Assembly (NCBI RefSeq): GCF_004798865.1
Contig: NW_025335641.1
Coordinates: 14,053,015 to 14,117,014 of the forward strand
DNA: 64,000 nucleotides
Reading direction: 5' to 3'
Source of the DNA: Varanus komodoensis
Lineage: Eukaryota > Chordata > Lepidosauria > Squamata > Varanidae
Translations under genes and position numbers: made by a program
In this document: positions 32,213-44,975 of the stretch, one piece after another
Numbering within the stretch: the stretch's first letter is position 1
How the letters are laid out: the number at the start of each line of letters is the position of its first letter
The notes under the pieces: model-generated
Told to the model about the DNA's origin: nothing
The model's database searches: none
Seen by the model: only the letters and a program-made list of their open reading frames with translations

Positions 32213-35200
32213 GGAGCTGAATTTATAACATTTCTTTTAAAAAGTGGTTTTGCAACAACACACCAGCTGGGAGACTTTGGCCAGACTTCACATGGTTCCT
32301 CCACAGCCACAGATGTCTGGTTCCCTGCTGAAAAGAAAGAAAGAAAGCTTTCCAGTAGCTCATTATGGATATGGAAGTAACTTCTTCTGAGCAATTGGCC
32401 ACATGCACCACTTGACTGAGTGTGGAAATTATTTGACGTGACACAGGAGAAAGGAGTGATGTTGCAAATGAACCTACAACGCTGCTCTTGGATAGCTAAG
32501 CAGCTGTGGAAAGCAAAGTTCACGCGCTGGCTATGTCGTCTTTCAGGTTATATTTTGAGGTTTAGAGCTGTGTGTTTGCACATCCCTTTGGGGGTTCATT
32601 CAGATGGGTATGCCCTATGCAAAACCCCAGCTTCAGGAGATGGTTCAGCTCAGGGGGCATTGCCTGGTGAACTACACCAAAGCAAGAAGCTGTCATAGGA
32701 AATTCACACTCCAGGCTCTTGAGAGGTTTGCCTTGTGCCTCGCAAGGCTATCATACAAATAGCAGTGGTGCCAGATTGCCTGGTTTCTGTTTCAAAAGCA
32801 ACGAAGGTAGTGGCTAGTATCTGCTGGAGAACACCTTTGGTGTCTGTGAACTTCCACTTGTCCTCAACCAGCTGGCATGACATGGCTCCTTGCTCCTTTC
32901 CTCAGCAGACCAATCTAAATCTATACTGAAGTGCCTTGGTCTTCTCATGGGCCCATGCCTGAGAGTGGCTTGTCTGGAAGCACCACGGCGAGGGAGAGGG
33001 AGAGGGTTGCCTCAGGGAATCTGCTTTCGAATCGACCCACATGGATAGTCAGCTGGAAGCAGAACAGAGTTCTCCTCCAGTCTAATGCAAGCTGACTGGC
33101 ACAATTTTCAGCCTGCTTCTTTGGATGCCATGGGCATTCTTTGCAATTGAACAAATTGTGCCTTGGTTCCCTCTGAAAACATGGCAAAGGTATATCCTCT
33201 TTCTGCCTTGTCTTAGTGTACTGTGGGATGGAACCTAAGTCTGTGATCCTATTTGGGAATAAGCAGGGTTGCATAAAATGGAACTTCTTTCTGGGTAAGC
33301 ATGCTTGGGAATAATATCTTTCTGCATGGCAGCAATCCTGTAGCCACTGCTCTGGGACTGTGCTCCTTTTGATTCATTTGGATTTACTTGGGTCTAGACA
33401 TACACAGGTGTGTACTGTAACTCTTTCCTTTCCCCATTCATCTGGGTCATGGGTTGGATACAGCTGCCAGGTTCCCCATCCAGTCTACTAGCCAACTCTC
33501 AGGGTCCAGACTTACCTTCCAGAAGGGAAAGGATCTTATCTCTTACCTCTGATCAGCAGCTGATCTGAAATGACAGCTTTCCCTTGCTGCACTAAGATAA
33601 GGGAAGCCCTGGCCAATGTTCTGTGGCAAACAGTTCTTGTTTCCATTCAGCTGCTTCTCTGAGATATCAGCCTTTTCTGACAGGGAAGAAGGGGTAGTGT
33701 CTTCCTTGATGGAAGCTGTGGAGAGACTCAGGCCTGCTTCTTTCAGAGTCCCTGCAGAGGCATGTCCCACTTATTTGAGAGTGGACTTGCTGCCAATGCT
33801 TGTTGTTAAGCAGGCATGCAGAAAGATGCTATTTGAAAGCACTCAGAATGCTATTTGAAAGCACTGCTGCACTTATGTAGCAGTGCTGCTTATGTAGGAG
33901 GGATATGCAGAATCCTGATCAGGCGTTGTTCTAAATAGGTGCTAATTTGATGATGATCCCATCTGAACTCTGCCCACCTAGGTTTTGGCCATGCAGACTT
34001 TGGGCCCATCCACTGAGAGACCGTGTGCTTGGGACCTTTCTCAGATTGTTCCTTGGAATACGGAAGCTTCCAATCCCCTAATGTGTGTGCAGAATTCTGA
34101 AAGATTAGGTTTGTACAGGTGTCACCTCTGAATTTTGACCTTACATGATAAACAGCTTTGGCTCTTGAATTTGATGGTCTTAGCAAATAAGTCGGAGACA
34201 CTAACATGCTGCTTTGTAAAGTTATTTGTACCAGTGAACTAAAAATTAATTCTTAAAACATGTATCTCTCATACAAACTAAATAGCCATTATTTCAGTGT
34301 TTGCCAAAGACGTATTTGGCAGGTATCAAAACACATAGCTAGTCTATTCCCCAAGCTGATCCATTATGCAGGAGGCAGAGGACAATGTTGATAAATCTCC
34401 TCAAGATTATTAGCTAAAGACCACACCAAATGTTCCTTCGCAGAGAGCAAGACAAGAAAGAAAGCAGCAGCAAGGAAATTTAGTCAGGGAAGCTGGCTAT
34501 AACCTGACAACTTTAACTTAATATGGGTAGGATGAGCTGAATTAATTTCTTTAACGCAATGATTCCTTTCTTGAATGCAGCCATCGTGGCTACATTATAT
34601 CAGGAGAACATTGACCTGGTGCGTATTACTGTTCCAGACACTTCTGTCCGTGGCAGCCTATTAATAATTCTGTGTGCCCTGGTCTCTCATATTTTTTCAT
34701 CATTCACACTTTCCCCTTTGCACAATAGTGCCGCATCTCATCTAACTCACAATAGTGACCCTGAAGCAATAGAAAGCTACAATTTGGAAGCAATTGTCTT
34801 GGTGGTGCTTTGAACACACCCAAGTCAATATATTTATTTACATTTATCACAGGAGGGAAAAAATACCACCTGATGTTGTCTATAAAGTCATGGCCACCAG
34901 ATGATCAGCTCTTTATGGTAACAAAAATGGAAATGCAGTGGTGTTGACATTCATATTAAGCAGAGTGGCATTAAGGTCTTATTAACTTCAGGTTAATGCA
35001 TGCAAAGCTACTTGAAGCTGTCATTTCTTTTTCTGTGATCTCATTGTGAGGTCTTCGGTGATCTTGAAGGGGGGGGGGGAGTTACCTAGGAAGTGGGTCA
35101 AAGTGAGCTCCAAGGAGAAATAAGCATTTGCCCAGCTCTGTTTAAAGGACTGGCCCTGAAGGGCTTCCGATCAGAAAAAAGGACAATGGTAAGGAATCTT

Positions 35201-35627
35201 CTACCTCACAATAGAATGAAAACACTCCCACCCACCCCAACTTCAAAATGTATTGTGAAGCCAGTGTGAAGGAAGCAGCATGCTGACAGTTGACTTACCT
35301 TTAAAAGGATCAAAGAATTTTCTCTGAGCACATCTGCCCACAATTGGCATGGTAAATTGCCTTGAATAATCATCAGAGGACTTTGTTCTTAATTCTTGAA
35401 AAATGCATCTGATAGGAATCTACAGTCTGTATTATCATGCAATTTTATTCAGGGTGCTTTCCTCTTACTCAGGACTAGGGACAGGTGAGAAATCAGTTTG
35501 TCTTTCAGTGTAATGTGAGAGTTACCCAGTTCATACCTGCAGTTTATTGACAGAAATCAGTACATTTCTGAGACTGTAGTACATTTCTCCAAAGACAGAA
35601 AAAACGCACAGAAATGTGTTTACAAAC
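32213..35627. other. Unassigned DNA; local duplication and candidate conserved tract
   Basis: ATGCTATTTGAAAGCACT occurs twice, 22 bases apart (33826-33843, 33848-33865). A possible decayed short repeat with GTGATCCTATTTGGGAATAA lies near 33243-33320. 34830-35060 is repeat-free and AT-rich with ATTAA and TGCATGCAAAG words, like a conserved non-coding element. No gene is supported. Confidence 0.4.
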
Positions 35628-35800
35628 ATACTTTATGTATCTATATATTTTATATCTAGACCACTTTATAGCCAAAACTCTCGGGGCAATTTACAACAGT
35701 ACATAAGAATAATGCAACAAACATACCCCAACATCTTATCAAAATAAACATTAAAATGCACGGATGCATTACAAAAATGCACAAACACAGCTTTTGAATG
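35628..35800 (-). mobile_element. Old L2-type LINE tail
   Basis: The plus strand reads TTTATATCTAGACCACTTTA, TAGCCAAAACTCTCGGGGCA, ATTTACAACAGTACATAAGA: the antisense of the L2 tail (…TGTAAATTGCCCCGAGAG…) followed by decayed 3' UTR. Confidence 0.6.
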
Positions 35801-35924
35801 AACTAGCAGTGGGAAAATGAGTACCTGAATAAGAACACCTTTGACAGATTTATAAATCAGAGCACACTTTCAGAGAATCTGTGTGCTAGACAAAGCAGCT
35901 ATGACAATAGACATCCAAAAGCAG

Positions 35925-36265
35925 AACCAATGTGATATAGTGGCCAGTGTGGTGGACTTGGACCCCTACATTTTCTCTGCCCCATTTAAAATAACAAATA
36001 ATTTTTAAAAGAAACACTTTGCAGTCTTGTCTTTAAAAGGCCTGTAACTCAGATGAACTGCTCCCCTACCGTTTTAGCACACCCAGAACATTTAGACTAG
36101 TTCCAGGCCTGCCACTTGGGCCATAAAGCTACTGGGTGATTTTGGGCAGTCACTGGCTCTAACCCCAACCCTCAGAAGCTTGCAGTGATGGTAAAATAGA
36201 GAGGAGGTAGTCCTCAAGGTGAAAGCCACCTTGGGCTCTTTGCAGAAGCAAAAAAGTAAAACCTC
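35925..36265 (+). mobile_element. tRNA-derived SINE split by about 130 bases of other DNA
   Basis: 35925-35965 (AACCAATGTGATATAGTGGC, CAGTGTGGTGGACTTGGACC) matches the tRNA-like head of the SINE family. Its body resumes at about 36098 (TTCCAGGCCTGCCACTTGGG, CTACTGGGTGATTTTGGGCA) and runs to CCACCTTGGGCTCTTTGCAG. The intervening 35966-36097 is AT-rich and unassigned. Either an insertion or two adjacent fragments could explain it. Confidence 0.6.
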
Positions 36266-37029
36266 CCACATTTGTTTGTTTGAGTTTTGTACTTCAAAAT
36301 GCCATGGAGAAGATCAATATTTATTGGGGAAGTTGTTCTGAGACTAGGTTTATTTAACCCTTCCCTCACATGGGTCCATCTCTGAAAACCTGAGAGTTGG
36401 CACTAGTCACTGTAGCCAAGAGCAACAGGGTTTAGGATTCCAAACAGGTTTCAATGTTGCTTTTGAGAGTAGTCCATTCCATTCCCTCTGCTACTTGGGT
36501 TTCCATGCTTCTCCTCAATAGCTGGTATGCATCCCCTGACTATGGAGTTACTTTTCTAGAACTTTCTTTCTTGTTTTTCTGCCAACCTTTGGGCTCCTCC
36601 AAGCCTATTGAGGCTTCCATTTGTACGTGGATACTTTCCATGTTGGTTTCACAAGGTTCTCCCCACACAGCATGAGTTTCTTATGGGAAAATAACCACTT
36701 AGCATCATTCCACATTTTCTGCCAGTGTGATCCTAGCATGAGATAATACTGACATTTTTGGCATGTTTTGTTTCAGTGGTTTTAAAGTGAAACCAAATAT
36801 TGAGACCGGTGACCAGAGACTGGAGACTGGAGATCTGAGGCAGCAGAAAAAGCAAGTATGTTTCATGGACCAAAAGAAAATGCATATGGTTAAGCTATTG
36901 AAGGATGCTTCCTTTAATAACTTGCTGAGTTACACACATGCACATTCGATCCTGCTGCTTGTAGTGCAGGAGCTCCAAGTTGGTAGGTGCAAGGAAGGGG
37001 GTGTTGCCATGTCCCCTCTCAGGGTCTTG
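36266..37029. other. Unassigned non-coding DNA
   Basis: Nothing recognised. Short repeats of GAGACTGGAGA-type words lie near 36805-36835. Confidence 0.45.
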
Positions 37030-37278
37030 TAAACAGAGAGAGTCAGAAGGGGTCTCCTGGGCCATCTAGTCTGGCCTCAGCTCTAGATGGCTCCACTGAC
37101 GACATGCCTACCATGTGCATATCCAGTCTATCCTTGAACACCCTCACCGATGGGACCTCAACGACCTCCCGTGGAAGCCCATTCCACACCCTCGGGGTCA
37201 TAACTGTCAGGAAGTGCTTCCTGGCATCTAAATTGAACCTTGGTTCCTTGAGCTTGGCTCTTGTTGTAAGTGACACTA
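37030..37278 (-). mobile_element. CR1 LINE 3' end
   Basis: The minus-strand frame 37043-37276 encodes AKLKEPRFNLDARKHFLTVM, TPRVWNGLPREVVEVPSVRV, FKDRLDMHMVGMS, the CR1 ORF2 C-terminus. The last coding segment then runs in frame through what is a stop in the copy at 8954. The 3' UTR has the antisense of CTAGATGGCCCAGGAGACCC. It is strongly 5'-truncated. Confidence 0.88.
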
Positions 37279-37449
37279 CGTACAGCAGGGCATCTAGGAG
37301 TTATTATAGGTAAAATAAATGTTGCACCTCTACCTAAAGGAAGATTGTGGTACCAGTGGCCTGCACTATTCTTTTGACCAGCAATGCCTCTTAAGTGATG
37401 TAACAGCAGAGCAATTTGTTACAGAAAGCAATGTCCTCAAGCTGCCTGG

Positions 37450-37622
37450 CATACTGGTTCAATGCTTGGGACTGGGATTTGGGCAATTTGGGTTCCAGTT
37501 CCTGCTTAGCCATGGAGCCAACTGGATGACTCTGGGCCCAATCTACCTCACAGAGTTGTAGTTGTGGGATAAGACTGAGAGCAGGAGGAGGAGAATGATG
37601 CAAGCTGCTTTGAGCTCTTTAT
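37450..37622 (+). mobile_element. tRNA-derived SINE
   Basis: TGCTTGGGACTGGGATTTGG, the B box-like GGTTCCAGTTCC, AGCCATGGAGCCAACTGGAT, CAATCTACCTCACAGAGTTG and GCAAGCTGCTTTGAGCTCTT match the 57343 copy. It runs directly into TTATTTATTAGATTTATATC (37620-37675), which reads like the tail of another element on the minus strand. Confidence 0.78.
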
Positions 37623-37675
37623 TTATTAGATTTATATCCCACCCCTCTTCTTACAAGTTATCTCAGGTACTGAAC

Positions 37676-39267
37676 GTTGAAAACATTGACCTGAGAGCAT
37701 TTTGTGACTAAAGAATGGACAGAATGGACAGAGTTTTAGGTTCAGATGACCTGCTTCCATGGAGGCTCATTCCCAGGCAAGTGGGTATTGACTCCTGCGA
37801 CCCTCAAAGATGAGCTGCAGGACATTTTCTGCAGCATCTTTAAGCTCAGCTGAGACTAACTTAGCTTAGTTTCAAGTGACTAACTTTATAATTAACTTTT
37901 GCTGGATCAAGCCCAACGTATATTGAAGTCATTCGTGCATTGTTCAAAGTAAAGCGTTCAGGTTGCTTTACATTCAAATTAAAAAGGTCATTAAGCATTC
38001 TGCACTTTTGTGTTTTTGGTGAAATCATCACCTGATATAAATATTTATATTACTCTGAACTATCCATAGAGCAATGGGAAACAATTTCTTTCCATTCTCA
38101 ATTATTCCAAAGTTCAGAAATTAGTGGCGGAATTTCTCCACTTGCAAGTAAGTTACTATAACAATAGGCATTTTAAAGCCCCATGGAAAGATATGTTGGA
38201 AATTGCCTGTTCAAAGAAATTTATGATTTTATTATAGCTGCATATTGACTATTCCTACAATATCCTGAAGGCAGAACCAAACAGTTTATTTATTCAAACT
38301 GCAAATGAAATTGGGCAAGAAAAGTAATTAGCTAGCAACAAAAAATAATGGAAAAGCAACATAAAAGCTGTTTGGAATTTATGTGGGTTGTCAGATTGTT
38401 AGAAAATAACAGCTTAAATTTTAAAAGATCAACTTTTTTATATGCATACCAACTGCATACAGCATATATAGATTTATCACAAAGTTGGCTCAGAGAAAAG
38501 CCAGTACCCTTGTTTTGGCATTTTCTTCTGCTTTTAACTTTGAGAACAAGGCAAAGCACAGAAGCAACCAGTGTTTCTGTATAGCAAAGGGGTTCTTGAT
38601 TACACATATTTGCCCTGATCCCTGAGCTGCTACTTGAATAGGCATCACTTGATTCATTGACCTTGTTGAAGCATTCCTGTGTAAGCATTGGGTCTGCATC
38701 TCAGCTCCTCTGCTTGGAATGGATGAATTGACACTGGTGACGTACATAGTTTTATTCTTATGTCACTTTTACAACTGAAAAGGTGTACAAACAACTTTTG
38801 GGAAGAAAACTGCTGGCTCATGACACTGTGCCGTTCTCAAATACATATTCCTCAAGGCCTAACTCCAGGCAGTTAAATGGGAGCTGGTAGAGAAACCATA
38901 GCAAATGAAAATAAGTGAGCCTTCAGCTCATGACCCCAGTATCATGTCCGATACAGATATCACCTGTAAGCCCTTTGCCGCTGAGTTCATGCTCATTCCA
39001 TTCATTGCTAATACTCATAGCACACACCTTAGGTTAGATCCGAATTCTGTGTGACGGCCTTTTCTCTTGCTGAGCAATGTCGCTCTGCTAATGCTAGGAT
39101 CCTGATCCAACCTCCTGGCTTTCACAAGCACCAGGCCCTAGTGCAACATTGCACAATGTATCCTGCACGCTTCCTTTAAGTCCAGACTGCAGGGTCTACG
39201 TGCCACACCACTGCTTTTGCAAATTTTCATGGAACTGCACCAGTGCTGTAACACATATAGGGATTCA
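37676..39267. other. Unassigned DNA; 37960-38340 resembles conserved non-coding DNA
   Basis: 37960-38340 is AT-rich, free of recognisable repeats and dense in CAATTA, ATTAAG and ATAAATA words. Frames around 38332-38747 have no family signature. Confidence 0.4.
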
Positions 39268-39575
39268 ACCCTCTTTATTTATTTCACGTAGTATATTTCT
39301 CTTCTGCCCAAAGGTTGTTTGGGGGATTTGCCTAAAGTGAAAATAATAGAATGCAGCACAGAAAGTATCAAACTGCACAGGGCACAGGAGACAAATACAT
39401 AAAAAGCCATAAAATCTGGAATGTTTCAGATGAAAGGTCTTTGCCTGGGGTTACAAAGATAACAAGGTAGGGGCCAAGGGAAGCATTCCATAAAGGGGGT
39501 AAGGCTCATAACTGAGAAGGTACCTCTCTCCTGGAGCCACCTGTCCATCAACCCTTCGGCAGGGTCACCTAGAGA
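39268..39575 (-). mobile_element. Old L2-clade LINE 3' end
   Basis: The plus strand has a CTTTATTTATTTCACGTAG start, CTGCCCAAAGGTTG, AAAGGTCTTTGCCTGGGGTT, AAGGGAAGCATTCCATAAAG and GAAGGTACCTCTCTCCTGGA. This is the order expected for an antisense L2 tail followed by the KTFL, WN and later coding blocks. It is badly decayed. Confidence 0.6.
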
Positions 39576-42500
39576 AGAGCTTCTGAAAATGCCCTAAGGG
39601 TTTGAGCAGGTATGTTTTTCACTTGTTTCACCCACATTTCTCTCACTCCTAGCATATCCCAAGCTGTGAGCACCACATTAACAGGGGGCTGCCAGGTGGA
39701 AGCAACAGCTGATGCGACCAGAAGCAATGTGGAGAAACTGCAATCCTGCACGTTTTGAAAAAGCATTTGGGGATCGCTGCCATCAGGGCTGGGAGCACCA
39801 GCTGGCTGTTCATTGGGGAATTGCCTTCTGCAATGGGATGGATGCCTCTCTTGACTGGGCCCAATAGTTGTAAAGGAAACAAAACTTCCCAATCCTGCGA
39901 ACTTTGGCTGAGCGAGCACATCCTCAAGGTAAGTCGCTGCTTTGCTTCAGGATCTGGATGAGCCGATGGCATCTTTTCCAGAGAATTCCTTGCATCATTC
40001 AGGATGCTGCATTGGTTTTCTTTAAGGTCCACTCTTGCTGGTCTAAATATTTTTGTGTTAGTCATTTCAATCATAGCTTTAGAAGAATTCCACATAAAAC
40101 AGGAGTGAGAGTGGCAAGAAACAGTTGGAATGTATCTTTTGCAGTCCCCTTTTTGTGCCATGACTTTGTTCACATGCCATACATAGAGAAAATGATAGCC
40201 ATTCATATTCTAATGATCCAGCCTTCACCACAGTTCCAACTGTGAGCAAATAATCAGTGTTGCTTTGAATACAAGGGTCAATTCTTACGCTTGTCTCAAA
40301 TATATATCACCTTGTGTGCATTCCCTTTCCACTGTATTTTTACTAGGCTAATATATAATTTGCCCATGGTTCCGTCTCCAATGGTAGATGAATGGCATTT
40401 AATGATGTAGCAGAATCAGCTTGCCTCCATATTCCTAAACACTGGACGGAGGCATGCATGATTTTAGGGGCTGCAGTAAGTTTGTTCTCGCACATACAGT
40501 TTTTTGGGGAGATCAATCTTTTATTTTTATTTTTAAGCCATTGTGCCTGGCTACACAATGAACTTTGACTCATTCATGCACAAATGCAGTCCCCATTGGT
40601 TTGATTAGGCTGAAGACAAAGAGCCTACCTATCCTTCCTAACTTGGTTATGTAGCCACTACAAGAGAACACAAATGATAATTCTCTGCACTGATGCTTAT
40701 TATGGCCTGACAACATTACTTATAGCTTTGAAAATATAGCTCGGAGCTACAGCTTTCTTTGTTTTTACTCTGATGTTCAAGAATGGGTGGGGGGAGCAAT
40801 TTGGACTCATATCCTAGGAGGTTCTTTGCTCCCATATAGTCCCCATCTGAATGGGGAGGGACTGTGTCTATAATTTGCATTGCAAAATGTGATCAATTCA
40901 ACCAAAGGAACACTTTTCAGCAATGAAAGTTACAGGTGCTGGGCACTGTGTGTGTCCCAAGACCAAAGTGAGAAGGAAGGAAGGCAGGCAGGCATGGCTA
41001 TTGGATACATCTTCAGAATAACATGCTGCTTGACCCTTAGAAGCCATTGGCTCAACCCACATTCATTCCATGAATGTGTCATGGTTCTTTTCAGTGAAAG
41101 GGCCAGTTCTGCAAAGGATGGGGGTGGAGCAAAAGATCCATGATGAAACTGCACCTTTGTCACAGCCAGACTTAATAAATTCGCTTGCACTCATTTCAGT
41201 AGGATATGTACAAGACCAGGATCAGGAAGCCTGGGCAAGGTCATCCATTTCACTGTGATTAGCATGTCTTGATGCCACCAAGTTATCAGTGCTTAATGCC
41301 CCTGTCTGCCATGTTAAACTTTCCCACTGTTGCATCTCATTATCAGATCAGAGCATCTTAATTCATCCATGCGTGTACAACATCACAACTGTAATCTGTG
41401 AACCACTTTACTGACTTTGAGACCACATAAAATAACACAAAAGCCCCTCTGTGGAGTCTGTTCTGTGCAAACTCTTTCCTGACATCTTCAGTTGAGGGAC
41501 AGGCCTGTGTGCATTCAGCCTAAAGGCATCTTCCATATTAAGAGGACTAGTAAAATTAAGAGAATTGCTTATTTCCTATTTTAGTGCAAAACCTCTGTGG
41601 CAAGCTACTCCGTGCAGTTTGAATGGCAGTGATTTGGACTGATCAGACACTACCTTTGTGAGGACATGAACAATGGGAGCACAAGTTGATCCTCTGCCCA
41701 AGTTGGCCAAGTCCTTCTCCTGCAAAGACAGCACCTGATCGGTTAAAATTACTAATCAATATGCAAGTTAAAAAAATTAGCTTTGAAAATCACATGGATG
41801 GGGTCAGTGCTCAGCTAGCTGGGTGGTGTGGCACTTTGACAGCACTGTTGATGGACCAGGGGGAGGAGGAGGAGTTGTTGAAGGAGTTGCTGCCATCATG
41901 TGAACAAGCGAAAAACCAGCACCAGTCTGGCAGGCATGCAAATAAGCAAGCCAGACAGGCAGAGTTTTGGCCGGTGGGTGGGCAGATGTCTGTGAGGATG
42001 GAAGGACTCCAGGAACAGCTCAGGTGAGGGGGGTACCACCTAGTAGGTAGGCAACCTGTCTAGATGAACAGGTGAATAGGAGATATAAGGGGTTGGGAGC
42101 ACACCTTTAGACTCTGGTCCCAGTCCTGGATTTACCCATCCCTACTGAAATGGTCCAAGTAGTTTTTGTGGGGTGGTGGGGGGGGGGGGAGTTGCCAGCG
42201 GTCCTTAGTTCTTCTGCTTTCCTGCCTCATCAATATTATGGGCATCCCTAGTTGTTCAAAGACATCCCATGCTGCTTCTTTTCACAGAGAAAAGCTTTTT
42301 CTAGAAAACCAACAACAATAATGAGCAGGTAAAAGAGAGGAAACAAAGAGAGAGAGAGGGATGGGAAAACAATAGAAGTGGGTCAGTCAGGACCAGGGAG
42401 GAGGCAAAAACTTGGAAACATCACTCCTTATTTGCCATGTAAAAAGTATCTTTTGTTTACAGAGAAGCAAAAGAAAGATAGTTCTAAGGACTAACTTTTA

Positions 42501-44503
42501 AATGGTGGAGGCAGTCCTGATGCCTTTGGAATATCGACTACATTCTTCAGACAAATGGCAGTGACCCCTGGGAGATCAGAAAGAAAGAAATATTTTTAAA
42601 GGGAGATGTTTATCCACTTGAAAGTATTTGGGTTTACTTGATTTTCAACAGCAGATATTCAAAGGAATATTCTCTTTCATATCAGAACTGGCACAGACCT
42701 AATCACCTCACAGACTGTTTGAACACTTGGACCCAGGAGACAAAACAATATATCCAGGAATGGTGAGGGAGTGACTATCTTGGAAACTCGAGGAGCAAAA
42801 GAGGGAGAGTTGAGTACAGTTTCTCACCACCTCCAGGTGAACTAAGTGATAAACTGGAATGATGAGAAGCAGGGGGAGAACATGTATCCTTGGCTTGCCC
42901 TGGAGGATTGGCTTCTTCAGGCATCAGTCAGCTCTCTTCATCTTCTGGTTGCAGGCCCAATCTTTCTGTGGAAAAAAAGAAAATGGGACAAAATAGGGCT
43001 GAATATTTTCATCTTGCTTGTAGTGAGTCCTGAGGGACAACTGTGCCCCAGGGATTTACCATGTTCCCCATCCCTGTTCAATGGTGAGGACATTCCAGAA
43101 ATGGGACTCCACCAGAAAGAAGGCCACCTTCCAAACTCTAAAAGAACAGGCTTCTTCTACAGAACAGGCTTCTTCTTCTTCTACAAAAGGAGCCCAGCAA
43201 AAAGCTTCAGAGGAAGGTCTTAACATATAGGCAGGTTGGCCAGGTCCTTCTATGATAGGGATAAGTGGTAGAAGGGGAATAATGTGTAAACAGCAGTAGG
43301 AAACTCTGCTTTCATGACCCAACCTCTTTCTCCTGCCATATCTCTTTCTGCCCCAAGGCTCTGCGAAGGCTGCATCATGCTATTCCCTGCATTTCATGCC
43401 ACAGCAGGACTTCCAACACACTCCCAGTATCAATTCCAATCTTCAGTGATGGTGAGTAGCCCAAGACCAGGGAAGATTATTGGAATGCGTAATTAGTTAT
43501 CCTTACCACCATATAATCAGGATCGGCCCTTCTTCTCTGGGACTTTCCCCAATGCATTCAAGCATGCCACTGTCTGCTCTGTGCCCTGCAAAATATCCTT
43601 TAGTCAATCCTTCTTCAGTAATTGACCAACCTACCTTCCACTTTTGCCTCCAAAGTCTAGGGGGACTTCTGCTGTATCACTCTCCCTTCCCCAAAAGTTG
43701 ACTTCTCTCCTCTACTGAAGGACTTCTCTCCTCTACTGCCCTCATGAAAATCACAATGGCCTCTTCATTGCTGATTTGAAAGATCTTTATTAAGTCTTAA
43801 GTATCCTTGCCCTCTGCTGTCTTTGTTATGGTTGATTACTCTTGCTTGACACCATTTATGCCCATGGATTCTATTCTCAGTTCTTTTCCTACCTGTCTAA
43901 TTGTTATTTCAGTGCTTCCAGGGCTGGATTTATATTTGAGCAGCCCAAGCAAAGTGCTGTCACATGAGCTAAAGTATTTTATAGTGGGCTCTTGACTATC
44001 AGTTTCAGTGAATTTAAAATAAATGAAAGCCCTCCAACTGATTTGAATGTTCTGTAATGCCGCAGAATACTATGCTGGAAGCATTGTGGGAAATTCTGGG
44101 CTGCATAACACTGCAGCTGCCCAGGTAGAACCCATTCAGGATACCAGCAGCCATCCCAGGATGTTGGGTACTGCTGCCGAGCATAAAGGTTTCCTGGGGA
44201 AAGCTCTTCCTTTGCTTTCCTCTGGAGTGGAGTAAGACATGGTGACGGAGCACCTTGAGGATCAGTTCTTGCCACTCTGCTTCCTTCTCTTAATGGATTG
44301 TCTCTGGATGACCTCTGTAGCACATGTCCTATAGTGTAGCAGCACTGCATTTCTCCCTACACTCTCCAGCATCATCCAAGCCAGGTATGGGCTACCTGGT
44401 ATGAGCTTGCAGGCAAGATATTGTTGATGGGGCTTCCCCATAAGGTTGGCACTTTTCCCTGATGAGGAAATTGGGTGGGCCTCATGCAGAAATTAGCTAT
44501 ATG
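39576..44503. other. Unassigned DNA with simple repeats and chance frames
   Basis: This nearly 5-kb stretch holds no recognised gene. The 185-codon minus-strand frame (39649-40206) overlaps two other frames and lacks domains. Simple tracts are GGAAGGAAGGCAGGCAGG at 40975-40993, a G-run at 42177-42190 and GA repeats at 42347-42360. ACTTCTCTCCTCTACTG is duplicated 21 bases apart at 43701-43738. 41686-42027 encodes a Glu/Gln-rich run (GEEEELLKELLP) of unknown origin. Confidence 0.4.
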
Positions 44504-44505
44504 AT

Positions 44506-44548
<43 letters not shown>
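44504..44548. repeat. (ATTT)n microsatellite grown from an L2 tail
   Basis: About eleven TTTA units directly abut the L2 3' end on the minus strand, where L2 normally ends in a few AAATA-type units. Confidence 0.93.
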
Positions 44549-44549
<1 letters not shown>

Positions 44550-44970
44550 ACAACTTATATGCCGCCCCATCGCATGAGCCTCGGGGTGGCTTACAATCAT
44601 AAAATCCTGCATAAAATACAAAAAAAAAAAAAACCCCAACAAATAATTAAAATACATAAAATAAAATAGTGGACACAGCCTGGTCAATTTAAAGTCAACC
44701 ATTAACAGTTAAAATAGCGTTTAAATAAAAAGGTCTTGGTCTGGCGCCGAAAAACAAATAAGGATGGTGCCAGGCGGACGTCTCTGGGGAGCACATTCCA
44801 TAGGTTGGGCGCCACCACAGAGAAAGTCCTCGTCCGAGTACTCACCCTCCGAATGTCCTTCACGGAGGGTTCCCAGAGGAGGGCCTCTGCCGCTGATCTC
44901 AGGGGGCAGGAGGGCATATATGGATGCAGGCGCTCCTTTAGGTAACCAGGGCCTAAGCCATTCAGTTCTT
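44504..44970 (-). mobile_element. L2-clade LINE, ORF2 C-terminus and 3' UTR (downstream copy of a tandem pair)
   Basis: The minus-strand frame 44702-44917 encodes PLRSAAEALLWEPSVKDIRR, NLWNVLPRDVRLAPSLFVFR and KTFLFKRYFNC stop. The tail is GCCACCCCGAGGCTCATGCG. It differs at many positions from the neighbouring copy, so it is older or from another subfamily. Its 5' homology fades at about 44968-44980, exactly where the tail of the next L2 begins. Confidence 0.88.
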
Positions 44971-44975
44971 AGTTC

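Noticed and set aside
33540-33900. Shared repeat between 33540-33900 and 60030-60300
   Set aside because: Only a short GATGCTATTTGAAAG match is common to both; the rest does not align.
39649-40206. 185-codon minus-strand open frame as a gene
   Set aside because: Overlaps open frames on both strands and shows no motif. It lies next to a decayed L2 end, but no RT block was found in it.
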